From Acidobacteriota bacterium (GTDB lineage: Bacteria; Acidobacteriota; Aminicenantia; UBA2199), in assembly GCA_030837085.1 (NCBI GenBank), contig JAUPLE010000969.1:1-36104 (forward strand): 36,104 nucleotides of DNA, in the 5' to 3' direction. The translations under genes and the position numbers were made by a program. Of the stretch, positions 9,801 to 18,100 are shown piece after piece. Every line of letters begins with the position of its first letter. Positions within the stretch are counted from its first letter, which is position 1. The notes under the pieces are model-generated. The model was given only the letters and a program-made list of their open reading frames with translations, was not told where the DNA came from and did not search any database.

Positions 9801-12620
9801 CGTGTGATTTTGGTAAAAATCGGGACAGGCCAGATTGGATATAAAAAAGATAGTGAAAAACTATTTTTTATCAACCCAGAAGAGGAAAATGATTATAGAA
9901 ATTTATTCAAGGAACTCCGAGAGATGGGCAAACTTCCCGATCGGATTCTTCATTTTTGGAGTATTTCTTCCACAGCGCATCCCCTGGAATGCCCAGGAGA
10001 TATCGAGCGACTCCAGAATTTGGGATATTACAGTTTAACCGGTATTGCCAGGGCCATAGGAAATGAAGCCGCCGCTGATAAAATCCAGATAAAAGTGTTT
10101 ACTAACAATATATTTTCAGTAACAGGCGAGGAAGAATTGCATCCCTGGAATGCAACTGTTTTAGGACCTGTTAAAGTAATTCCTTTAGAGTATCCCAACA
10201 TCGATTGCTCCATTATTGACATCAGCCTCCCAACTCCAGGGATGGATAAAAAGGATAAAGAAGAAAAACTAATGCACTTGTTAGCAATTGAATCGGTTAG
10301 CAATGGCACTGATGTTGTTGTTGCCATACGCAGTGGTTTCCGCTGTCGGCAAATGTTTAAAACAATGCCTTTCGACATGAGTGAAATTGAAAGTACGCGG
10401 CCGCCGCGCCGATTACGTGAGCAGGGGGTTTACCTTATCACTGGCGGCCTGGGAGGTATAGGACTTACGTTGGCTGGACGCCTAGCAAAAACTGTTAAAG
10501 CCCGGCTGATATTAGTTGGACGTTCTCCGTTCCCTGCAAGGCAAGAATGGGGCAACCTATTAAAATTAAATTTGCAGAACTATGAAAATGAAAATAAAAC
10601 CGGACATAAAAAAGAAAAAAATATTGTACATAAAATCCGAAAATTATTGGAACTGGAGGAAAATGGGGCACAGATTTTAATAAAGGATGCAGATATTGCC
10701 AATTCCCAGCAGATGCGAGATATAATCGAACAGGCTGAGTGGCAATACGGCCCGGTAAATGGAATTATCCATTCCGCCGGCATTCCCGATGGGGCGATCA
10801 TTCAACGAAGTACCCGGGCCATGTCGGAATCAATATTTAACGCTAAAATAAAAGGAACTCAGGTTCTCGACTTGATATTCAAAGATAAATCCCTGGATTT
10901 TTTCATTATATGTTCTTCGTTAAATTCACTTATTCCAACTTTTGGCCAAGCAGCCTATTGTTCGGCCAATGCCTTTATTGATGCCTTTGCATATTATAAA
11001 AATACCCGGGATGGCATATTTACGGCATCTATTAATTGGGACGCCTGGGAAGAAATTGGAATGTCGTTTGAAGCAAGGCAGCGCTCGGAAATTTATCCAA
11101 ATTCCCGGACCGTTTCCACACCGCATCCTTTTGTTGAAAAATGTATCAGCGAAGATACCGCTGATGTATATATTGGGAACCTGGGCGTAAGGAAAAATTG
11201 GGCGCTGGATGAACACCGGATTTTCGATAAGGCTACGTTTCCCGGTACCGCTTACGTGGAAATGATAAGGGCAGTCTTCCAGGCACATGTGGGCGATGTT
11301 CCGATGGAAATCAAAGATATTTATTTCCTCCAGCCCCTGGTAATGGAAGACGATGAAGAACGGGAAGTACGAACCATTCTGAAAAAGAATGAGCAGGGCT
11401 TTGAATTTTTTATTACCAGTCGTGCACCGGCAGCTAAAGATAAATTATTAGAGCATGCCAGGGGAAAAATTGACTACTTACAAGACAATACTCAAACCCG
11501 GCATTCTCTCCATGAAATTGAAGTTTTATGCAGCGAAAAGGAAGTCAATCTTCCGCCAGGAATAGCAGATGAAGGAGAAAAGTATTTAAAATTCGGCCCC
11601 AGGTGGAATATTGGCAAGCAGGTGAAACAGGGGATAGGTCAGGCATTAATAGTACTGGAATTGCCGGGGGAATTTGGCGCTGATTTGAATACCTATAAAT
11701 TACACCCAGCGCTTCTGGATAATGCTCTTGCTGGAACATTCGGTGCCGGGTCATATTACCTCCCCTTTTCCTACAAAAAAGTAAAAATAAGGAAACCCTT
11801 TACGTCAAAAATATTCAGTTACATCAGGTTAAAGGAAAATAAAGAATCTCCGAAAGAATTTAAGCATTTTAGTGTCATCCTTATGGATGGAGAAGGCAAT
11901 GAATTGGTAAATATCAGTGAATATACGTTAATGCAAGTTCCCATTGAGAGAATTCAAATGCGTGATATTTCAGACTCATCATCTCCGATGCGTCCTACGG
12001 ATTTTGCGAATGAAAGGGAACCGGGTTTTGATCGGAAAGAAAATACAGAAATATCATATGGAATAAAACCGGCAGAAGGAGTGGAAATTTTTGAACGTAT
12101 TTTGGCGGAAACGTATCCTCATCCCCAGGTGGTCATATCAACCATCGATTTTGATGCCCGCGTAGATCATATGAAGAAATTAAACATCCTGGGGAGAAAC
12201 GAAACGGATGAAGAAAAAACGTTAACTAATATCCCACTTATTTCACAGCAACGCCCCGAGTTATCCACCCGTTATGTAGAACCGTCAACTGGTATGGAAA
12301 AAAAGATAGCCGATATATTTCAAAAATTCATGGGAATTAAAGAGATCGGTATTAATGATAATTTTTTTGAATTGGGGGCTAATTCTCTCATGATGGTCCA
12401 GTTAAATAGCCAACTGGAAAAAGCCATTGAAAAAGAAGTTTCCATTGTAACCATATACGCTCACCCCACCATAAAAGACTTGGCCCGATTCTTAAGTAAT
12501 GAAAAACAAAGTCCGGCTGATTCTGAAGAGGAAGTCGAATCGATGAAGCAGAAGATAGAAAAAGGAAAAAGTAAATTAGATCAAAGAAAGCAGCGAAATA
12601 AAGGTATGAGAAATGACTGA
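6894..12620 (+). CDS. Type I PKS module: KS-AT-KR[DH]KR'-ACP
   Basis: 1908 aa from ATG 6894. KS (from ~8) has the TACSTS Cys184, HGTGT His320 and NVGH His358, all intact. AT starts at FPGQG (~540) with active Ser634 in GHSIGEY and HAFH at 730-733, the pattern known for malonyl-CoA. A structural KR half (~940-1150) leads to the NADPH loop GGLGGIG (~1182), HSAGIPDG and catalytic Tyr1355 (AAYCSANAF). A DH-like domain follows (~1410-1685), then a short segment YGIKPAEGVEIF...PQVVIST (~1721-1760) that in gene 8 directly follows the KR. ACP Ser1831 lies in ELGANSL. The C-terminus is a very basic/charged helix, as in gene 2. Predicted role: add one C2 unit, reduce the ketone and possibly dehydrate it. 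The gene 2 T domain should feed it. There is 1 bp between the gene 2 stop and this start, and an 8 bp overlap with gene 4. Confidence 0.93.
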   Translation: MKETSLTGLEIAVIGMICRFPGANNIDEFWDNLKNGVESISFFSDEELIEVGIAPGLLKDPIYIKAKGIIDDKEALSFDSDFFDYYPKEAAILNPQVRLLHECAWEALEMAGYVPGYYNGLIGLYIGATNSTMWEMQTYLSASESDAPLDSLSIYALADKDFLSTRLSYKLNLKGPAVNMQTACSTSLVTIHNACRALLTGECDMALAGGATVNIPQKSGYIYTKEMIFSPDGHCRAFDAKAKGTVGGNGVGIVVLKRLNNAIADGDEIYALIKGSAINNDGNRKVGYTAPSVEGQMEVIKAAQQMAEVEFESITYIEAHGTGTPLGDPVEIEALKKAFNTGKKRFCAVGSVKTNVGHLDSAAGVAGFIKTVLALKNKQIPPSLHYETPNPKIDFDNSPFYVNATLQAWQNDVYPLRAGVSSFGIGGTNAHVILEEAPKNFNKTGSTPLRSNKLILVSAKSEPILNRMIRNLGQFFQKNPNINLDNVAYTLQVGRSSFKYRKMFVCSTLDEAVNILSAPDSDKIHSFYVKEEIRPVIFMFPGQGAQYVNMGLDIYHEELLFKEILDHCFDILNKRMGLNLKTILYPEEGENATVDIEAINRTEITQPLIFIIEYALARLLMKWGIKPHAMIGHSIGEYVAACLAGVFSLEDALEIVALRGRFMQQMPCGAMLGVQIPTDEINTFLTTEIELAAVNGALFCVVSGPTGAINQFKITMKEKGYKTTPLHTSHAFHSNMMEPILKDFAKELAKFALNKPGIPYISNLTGTWITIEDAVNPAYWSMHLRRTVKFSAGLNELLKVDNSIFIEVGPGTTLSTFVRHHPAKTNEHQSINLIRHPQENIPDARYLLHKLGQLWFYGKKIDWLGFYGEEKRNRIPLPTYPFQRRQYPFKAKSFQSILQANTDVSSIQKKDDISKWFYIPVWEKSIYSMPVVPVETSSVETALPLTFLVFMDIEGWCLPLVQQLSEKGHRVILVKIGTGQIGYKKDSEKLFFINPEEENDYRNLFKELREMGKLPDRILHFWSISSTAHPLECPGDIERLQNLGYYSLTGIARAIGNEAAADKIQIKVFTNNIFSVTGEEELHPWNATVLGPVKVIPLEYPNIDCSIIDISLPTPGMDKKDKEEKLMHLLAIESVSNGTDVVVAIRSGFRCRQMFKTMPFDMSEIESTRPPRRLREQGVYLITGGLGGIGLTLAGRLAKTVKARLILVGRSPFPARQEWGNLLKLNLQNYENENKTGHKKEKNIVHKIRKLLELEENGAQILIKDADIANSQQMRDIIEQAEWQYGPVNGIIHSAGIPDGAIIQRSTRAMSESIFNAKIKGTQVLDLIFKDKSLDFFIICSSLNSLIPTFGQAAYCSANAFIDAFAYYKNTRDGIFTASINWDAWEEIGMSFEARQRSEIYPNSRTVSTPHPFVEKCISEDTADVYIGNLGVRKNWALDEHRIFDKATFPGTAYVEMIRAVFQAHVGDVPMEIKDIYFLQPLVMEDDEEREVRTILKKNEQGFEFFITSRAPAAKDKLLEHARGKIDYLQDNTQTRHSLHEIEVLCSEKEVNLPPGIADEGEKYLKFGPRWNIGKQVKQGIGQALIVLELPGEFGADLNTYKLHPALLDNALAGTFGAGSYYLPFSYKKVKIRKPFTSKIFSYIRLKENKESPKEFKHFSVILMDGEGNELVNISEYTLMQVPIERIQMRDISDSSSPMRPTDFANEREPGFDRKENTEISYGIKPAEGVEIFERILAETYPHPQVVISTIDFDARVDHMKKLNILGRNETDEEKTLTNIPLISQQRPELSTRYVEPSTGMEKKIADIFQKFMGIKEIGINDNFFELGANSLMMVQLNSQLEKAIEKEVSIVTIYAHPTIKDLARFLSNEKQSPADSEEEVESMKQKIEKGKSKLDQRKQRNKGMRND
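11120..11945 (+). other. DH-like domain nested after the KR core
   Basis: Starts at HPFVEK and carries LDEHRIFDKATFPG with His1441, matching HxxxGxxxxP except that Gly is Asp. FGPRW stands where YGPxF is expected, and HPALLDNAL carries Asp1609 but Ala where the DxxxQ/H motif has Gln or His. The His/Asp dyad is present, so dehydration is possible but not assured. Canonical modules place DH before KR; here it splits the KR core from its usual C-terminal extension. Confidence 0.75.
12601..12604 (+). promoter_or_regulatory. Ribosome binding site for gene 4
   Basis: AAGG 8 nt before ATG 12613, located within the last codons of gene 3. The start and stop overlap as ATGACTGA, which fits translational coupling. 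Confidence 0.45.
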
Positions 12621-15600
12621 ACAAGATTTATATAATGGCCTGGAAATAGCGGTTATCGGCATGTCGGGGAGATTCCCCGGCGCAAGAAACCTGGTGGCCT
12701 TCTGGGAAAACCTGATCAACGGCGTGGAATCGATTACTTTTTTTTCTGAAAAAGAATTGATAGAGCTGGGTATTGACCCAGCGACAATAATAAATCCAAA
12801 TTTCGTTCGCACTCGGGGCGGTTTTATCAGCGATTGTGATTATTTCGATGCAGGTTTTTTCGGGTATACCGACGGTGAAGCAGAAGTAATGACCCCCCAG
12901 ACCCGTTTGTTTCATGAATGCAGTTGGGAAGCGTTGGAAAACGCTGGGTATGATCCATCGCTTTACAGCGGCTCCATTGGGATATATGCCGGGGGGCGAA
13001 ATAGTTTCGATTGGGAGGCGCTGACATGGCTTTCAGGAAAAGGTGCTCGGTTGGGGGGCGTATTGGCTTCAACCCTATGTGATAAAGATTCGATGACTTC
13101 CCGTGTATCTTATAACTTTAATCTCAGGGGGCCAAGTTTTGCATTAAATACCGCGTGTTCGACCGGGTTAGTAGCCATTCACCTTGCCTGTCAGGCATTG
13201 TTGAGCGGCGAATGTGATATGGCATTGGCCGGGGCATCCGCTATCACTGCCCATAAACCCATAGGATATTTTTATCATGATGGAGATATCATGTCCCCTG
13301 ACGGCCATACACGGGCGTTCGATGCCCGGGCTGCGGGATTAAACTACTCCGATGGAGTGGGCACAGTTTTATTAAAATCACTGGAAGAGGCCGTCGCTGG
13401 TGGAGATCATATATATGCAATTATCAAAGGTACTGCGATCAACAATGACGGCCATAACAAAGTTAATTATACGGCGCCTTCGGTAAAGGCCCAGGAAAAA
13501 GTCATCCGGGCCGCCCTTTGCATGGCAGGAATTAAAGCCGAGAGTGTCAGTTATATCGAAGCGCACGGCACGGCCACCAATGTCGGTGATCCCATTGAAG
13601 TCCAGGCATTAAAACAAGCCTTTGCTTCAGATGAAAAACATTTTTGTGCCATTGGCTCATTAAAAACCAATGTCGGTCATATGACAGAAGCAGCAGGGAT
13701 TGGGGGATTCATCAAAACGGTCCTGGCGTTAAAGCATCGGCTCATTCCCCCCAGCTTGCACTATGAAACCCCGAATCCCACTGCTGATTTTGAAAACAGT
13801 CCCTTTTACGTTTGTGCAAAATTAACAGAATGGAAACGTGGTCAATATCCACTGCGGGCAGGAGTCAGCTCATTTGCCCGCGGCGGCACCAATGCCCATA
13901 TTATTTTAGAAGAAGCGTCGGAAGAAAAAGTAAAAAATGAAAATGAAAAAAACACCACCCATGGGGAATACCGGTTGATTTTATTATCTGCCCGGACATC
14001 TTCAGCGCTGGAAAGAATGTCGGAGAATTTGGTCTCATATTTGCAGGAAAACCAGAGTATTGATATCGCCGATGCAGCCTATACATTACAAGTTGGAAGA
14101 AGAGCGTTTGAATTCAGGCGTAGATTAACGGTTTCCCATATCGATGAGATAATCGAATCATTGTTCAGGACTAATTCCCGGGAAGTCCGTTCAGGATATA
14201 CCATAGCCGAGGACAAACCAGTGGTATTCATGTTCCCGGGCCTGGGTTCACAATACATTGGCATGGGGGCAGGGCTTTACGAGGCTGAGCCTGTCTTCAG
14301 GGAAAAGATGAACCAGTGTTTTGAAATTTTAAAATCGCGGACAGGGTTTGATTGGCAAAGGGTATTGTTCCCCCATCCCAGTGAAATAAAAAATAACCTG
14401 CCAGATGAAACCGTTCAACCCCTCCTTTTCTCATACGAATATGCCTTAGCCCAGCTGCTGATGGCATGGGGAATAACGCCCTATATGCTGATCGGGTATA
14501 GTTTCGGTGAATATACAGCGGCTTGTTTATCAGGGGTACTCTCCCTGGAAGATGCATTAGAACTGATCGTATCCAGGGCACTGTTAATAAGCCGGGTACC
14601 CGGTGGGGCCATGTTAAGCGTACCGCTTCCCGTTAAAGAAGTGCAGCCTATTTTAACCAAAGGATTATCCATTGCCATTGACAATGGCCCTTCCTGTATC
14701 GTATCCGGTCCCGCGGCTGAAATCGAAAACTTCGGGGCGCAAATGAAAGAGATGAGACATATGTGTATGGGTCTTGATGCTATCCATGCCATCCATTCCA
14801 TGATGATGGACCCGGTGGTGGAAGAATTTAAAACGCAGGTGGGGAAATACATTTTACATGAACCCCAAATCCCATATATATCCAATGTAACCGGTAAACA
14901 GATAACAACGGAAGAAGCCATAGACCCTGGTTATTGGGCCCGGCATTTGCGGGAAACCGTGCGTTTTGCCGATGGCATCCATGAATTACTTCATGAAAAA
15001 AAAGCAATTTTCGTGGAAGTCGGACCGGGACGTGATCTCAGCACGTTAATGACTCGTTTTATCGATTTCCAGTCGGAACAAAAAGTCATTAACCTGGTGA
15101 GACCCCCAGAAAAAAATGTCCATGACCTCCGGTATTTATTGAATAAGATTGGTGATTTATGGTTGTATGGGAAAAAAATCGATTGGACCGGATTTTATGG
15201 AGCTGAAATACGGCAACGTGTTCCTTTGCCGACTTATCCGTTTCAAAGGAAACGTTATACCATCGAACCCCCGCGTGAAGGTATGTTAAGCGGTATTGGA
15301 ATGAATTTTGAAATCCCCCGTCAAGATATATTGGAGTCTAAAGTTGCTGTTGATGGCTCGTTGACACAACTACCCATGATGGCTTCATATAATGTGCGCA
15401 GCGAAATAGAACGAGTAATTGTGGGTATATGGCAGGAAATGCTGGGAGTGAATCAAATCGAGAGCGATGATGATTTCCTGGAATTAGGCGGGGATTCATT
15501 GAAAGCTATAACTGTATTATCACGTGTACATAAAATCTATAATACAATTATTCCATTGGCGCAATTTTTTAAAGAGCCCACTGTCAAAAAGCTGGCAGAA

Positions 15601-16986
15601 TATATTGAAAAGGTCGAAAAAAGTGCTTTTATGCCCATCCCTAGCGCTGAAACTAAAAACTATTATGTATTATCATCGATTCAAATGCGTCTATTCATTC
15701 TTCAGCAAATGGATCCGGACAGCGTCGGATACAATCTTCCCCAGGCGTATATCATGGAAGGTGACATTGACAGGCAAAAAATGGAAACGGTTTTTAAAAA
15801 GTTAATCGGGAGGCATGAAAGTCTAAGAACTTCCTTTGAGATAATTGAGAAAGAACCAATCCAGAGAATAAACAATGCGGAAGACCTGGATTTTGAGATC
15901 GAATTTGTTTCAGGTCCAGGGAATAAGGTAGATCAATTCATACAACCTTTTAATTTATCCCGAGCCCCATTAATACGGGCAAGATTAATCGAACAAGAAC
16001 CAAAAAAACATATCCTGATGGTAGATATGCATCATATTGTATCAGATGGCGTATCCAATGCCTTATTCATCCAGAATTTTGTCGAGGTATATGCCGGATT
16101 GGAATTGCCGCCATTAAAAATTCAGTATAAAGATTATTCAGAATGGTTACACAGCGCGGTGCAGATGGAAAGATTGAAGCAACAGGAAGCCTTTTGGCTG
16201 AAAGAATTGGCTGGGAAACTGCCTATTTTAAATTTACCAACGGATTTTTCCAGGACTTCGCCGCTAAATTTCGAAGGAAATCGCGTGTATTTTGATATCC
16301 CCCAGGAAAATACTGAGAAATTAAAGGAATTGGCGAAAAACGAAGAAGCCACATTGTACATGGTACTACTGTCCATATTTAATATACTGCTTTTCAAACT
16401 ATCTGCCCAAAACGAGATTATTATTGGTGTGGATACCGCCGGGAGAACGCATGCCGATTTCGAGCAGATCATCGGGGTTTTTATCAATACCCTGGTATTG
16501 CGGACATTTCCCGTGAGAGAAAAACCCTTTCGCAGGTTCCTTCAAGTAGTAAAAGCAAAAACTCTTGAAATTTTTGAAAACCAGGATTATCCCTTTGATC
16601 TCCTGGTGGATAAGCTTGAAAAAACAAGAACCCCTTTCCGCAACCCCATTTTCGATATCTTGTTTTCATATGAACAGTTTGAAGTCAAACCCCTGGAAAT
16701 ACCCGAAGCTCTCAGTCATTTGACAATAAGACCCTATGATGAAGGAACCGTCGCTTCGAAATTGGATATGAATGTTAAAGCCAGGGCAGGGGATGTCATC
16801 GAAATCATTATTGAATACAAAACCAAACTGTTCAAGGAAAGCACCATCCGGAGATATGCCGGGTATTTTAAAGAGATCGTCGATGCGGTGATTCTAGATT
16901 CGGAGATCATGCTGCAAGACATTAAAATCACCCATGATTTGTTACGAATAGACCGAGACATCGGCAAATTGGACCTGGAATTTTAA
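12613..16986 (+). CDS. Hybrid PKS-NRPS protein KS-AT-ACP-C
   Basis: 1457 aa. The KS has Cys182 in TACSTG (Ser replaced by Gly after the triad), His318 in HGTATNVGDP (normally HGTGTxLGDP) and NVGH His356. The AT starts at FPGLG (~541), with Ser630 in GYSFGEY (the usual GHSxG His is Tyr) and HAIH at 725-728 instead of HAFH, so the extender unit is uncertain. No KR, DH, ER or methyltransferase lies between the AT and the ACP (Ser962, LGGDSL), so the beta-keto group should remain. A full C domain follows (~1007-1450) with HHIVSDG (His1141, Asp1145), which would pass the polyketide chain to an amino acid. The protein ends KLDLEF just after DIKITHDLL, like genes 1 and 6. Its acceptor should be gene 6 (½C-T-C), although gene 5 lies between. 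The start overlaps gene 3 by 8 bp. Confidence 0.93.
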   Translation: MTEQDLYNGLEIAVIGMSGRFPGARNLVAFWENLINGVESITFFSEKELIELGIDPATIINPNFVRTRGGFISDCDYFDAGFFGYTDGEAEVMTPQTRLFHECSWEALENAGYDPSLYSGSIGIYAGGRNSFDWEALTWLSGKGARLGGVLASTLCDKDSMTSRVSYNFNLRGPSFALNTACSTGLVAIHLACQALLSGECDMALAGASAITAHKPIGYFYHDGDIMSPDGHTRAFDARAAGLNYSDGVGTVLLKSLEEAVAGGDHIYAIIKGTAINNDGHNKVNYTAPSVKAQEKVIRAALCMAGIKAESVSYIEAHGTATNVGDPIEVQALKQAFASDEKHFCAIGSLKTNVGHMTEAAGIGGFIKTVLALKHRLIPPSLHYETPNPTADFENSPFYVCAKLTEWKRGQYPLRAGVSSFARGGTNAHIILEEASEEKVKNENEKNTTHGEYRLILLSARTSSALERMSENLVSYLQENQSIDIADAAYTLQVGRRAFEFRRRLTVSHIDEIIESLFRTNSREVRSGYTIAEDKPVVFMFPGLGSQYIGMGAGLYEAEPVFREKMNQCFEILKSRTGFDWQRVLFPHPSEIKNNLPDETVQPLLFSYEYALAQLLMAWGITPYMLIGYSFGEYTAACLSGVLSLEDALELIVSRALLISRVPGGAMLSVPLPVKEVQPILTKGLSIAIDNGPSCIVSGPAAEIENFGAQMKEMRHMCMGLDAIHAIHSMMMDPVVEEFKTQVGKYILHEPQIPYISNVTGKQITTEEAIDPGYWARHLRETVRFADGIHELLHEKKAIFVEVGPGRDLSTLMTRFIDFQSEQKVINLVRPPEKNVHDLRYLLNKIGDLWLYGKKIDWTGFYGAEIRQRVPLPTYPFQRKRYTIEPPREGMLSGIGMNFEIPRQDILESKVAVDGSLTQLPMMASYNVRSEIERVIVGIWQEMLGVNQIESDDDFLELGGDSLKAITVLSRVHKIYNTIIPLAQFFKEPTVKKLAEYIEKVEKSAFMPIPSAETKNYYVLSSIQMRLFILQQMDPDSVGYNLPQAYIMEGDIDRQKMETVFKKLIGRHESLRTSFEIIEKEPIQRINNAEDLDFEIEFVSGPGNKVDQFIQPFNLSRAPLIRARLIEQEPKKHILMVDMHHIVSDGVSNALFIQNFVEVYAGLELPPLKIQYKDYSEWLHSAVQMERLKQQEAFWLKELAGKLPILNLPTDFSRTSPLNFEGNRVYFDIPQENTEKLKELAKNEEATLYMVLLSIFNILLFKLSAQNEIIIGVDTAGRTHADFEQIIGVFINTLVLRTFPVREKPFRRFLQVVKAKTLEIFENQDYPFDLLVDKLEKTRTPFRNPIFDILFSYEQFEVKPLEIPEALSHLTIRPYDEGTVASKLDMNVKARAGDVIEIIIEYKTKLFKESTIRRYAGYFKEIVDAVILDSEIMLQDIKITHDLLRIDRDIGKLDLEF

Positions 16987-17014
16987 AAATGGTCGGGATA
17001 GACGTTTAAAGGAT

Positions 17015-17023
17015 AAAAAAGGA
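17015..17023 (+). promoter_or_regulatory. Ribosome binding site for gene 5
   Basis: A purine run ending AAAAAAGGA lies 9 nt before ATG 17033. It supports the annotated start in the 46 bp gap after gene 4. Confidence 0.45.
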
Positions 17024-17032
17024 TTAAAAAGA

Positions 17033-17971
17033 ATGAGCAAAATGATATTTATGTTTCCCGGTGTGGGTTCTCACTATATAGGAATGGGAAAATTTTTTTA
17101 TGATAATTTTAAAATAGCCGGGGAAATCTTCGAGGAAGCAAGCGATGCGTTAAAGATAGATTTTGCCCGGTTGTGTTTTTCGGAAGAAAGTAAGAAGGAG
17201 TTGAACACGCTGGAGAATGCACAGGTGGCATTGGTGACCGTAAGTACCGCAGCGTACCGCGTGTACATGGAGGAAGTGGGCAGCGAACCCCTTTACTGCC
17301 TGGGGCACAGCCTGGGGGAGTATTCCGCGTTGTGCGCTGCCGGCGTCATGCGGTTCACCGATGCATTGGAAATCGTTCGCAGCCGGGGAGTCATTCTAAA
17401 CAGGGCGGCGTCTTCCATGAACGGCATGATGGCCTGGGTGATTAACCTGGATTATCGAATCACTGAAAGAATATGCGCAGACCATGCCGGGCAGGGATGC
17501 GAAGTTTTCGTATCCGCCTACGATTCGCAAGTGCAGTCAACCATCTCCGGTTTTCGGGACACAGTAATGCGTGTAGGAAGAAAGCTGGAAAAGGAAGGTG
17601 CCATTGTCTATCCGCTGCAGTTGAGTGGGCCGTTTCACTGTCCCATGATGAACGAAGCTGCTTTGGTCATGGAGAATATACTCCGACAGTATATATTCTT
17701 TGATGCGCGTTTCCCGGTCGTTGCCAATCAAAACGCACAGTGTTACGACGGGATTGAAAGTATTGCCCGTAATTTATCTCTCCAGTTGGTTCGACCAATC
17801 CGTTGGCGAGATTCCATTCAGTACCTGGTAGACCAGGGAATTAAAATCGCAATTGAAATGGGTCCGGATAAGGTATTAAAACATCTAATGAAAAATAACA
17901 CAGATTCCATTCGCGTTTATTCCTTCGCTGTCGGAACCGACCTGGAATTAGTTAAGCATCATTTGTTGTAA
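17033..17971 (+). CDS. Stand-alone acyltransferase (FabD/trans-AT family)
   Basis: 312 aa, a normal length for a discrete malonyl-CoA:ACP transacylase-type enzyme. The fold is covered end to end: FPGVGSHYIGMG at the N-terminus, nucleophile Ser93 in GHSLGEYSALCAAGV, and catalytic His202 in SGPFHCPMM, then RPIRWRDSI and IEMGPDKVL. Family knowledge: discrete ATs load malonyl units onto AT-less carrier domains, while a related branch (acyl hydrolases of trans-AT systems) removes stalled acyl chains; GPFH-type motifs occur among both, so I cannot separate them. The PKS modules here already have their own AT, which makes proofreading or service to another carrier (for example the A-less T of gene 6) worth considering. 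Much of the gene is visibly GC-richer than its neighbours (39 of 60 G/C at 17281-17340), which may mark a separate origin. Confidence 0.88.
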   Translation: MSKMIFMFPGVGSHYIGMGKFFYDNFKIAGEIFEEASDALKIDFARLCFSEESKKELNTLENAQVALVTVSTAAYRVYMEEVGSEPLYCLGHSLGEYSALCAAGVMRFTDALEIVRSRGVILNRAASSMNGMMAWVINLDYRITERICADHAGQGCEVFVSAYDSQVQSTISGFRDTVMRVGRKLEKEGAIVYPLQLSGPFHCPMMNEAALVMENILRQYIFFDARFPVVANQNAQCYDGIESIARNLSLQLVRPIRWRDSIQYLVDQGIKIAIEMGPDKVLKHLMKNNTDSIRVYSFAVGTDLELVKHHLL

Positions 17972-18100
17972 CTCAAGGGAAAATAACGAGTTCGGTATGC
18001 ATGCGAAGAAACAGGCATCCGGATTAGATATGCGGTATCCATACTGAATCTTATGAATCGTAAACATGGTAAATATTAAAAAATAAGCGAGGATCAAACG
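17972..18100 (+). other. Longest intergenic gap, nothing recognisable
   Basis: 129 bp between genes 5 and 6. I see no convincing promoter, terminator or RNA. A plausible ribosome binding site, GAGGA at 18089-18093, stands 7 nt before ATG 18101. It is the only place inside the window where an internal promoter would have room. Confidence 0.4.

Noticed and set aside
17972-18100. Internal promoter or small RNA in the 129 bp gap
   Set aside because: I saw no convincing -35/-10 pair or strong stem; left unassigned.
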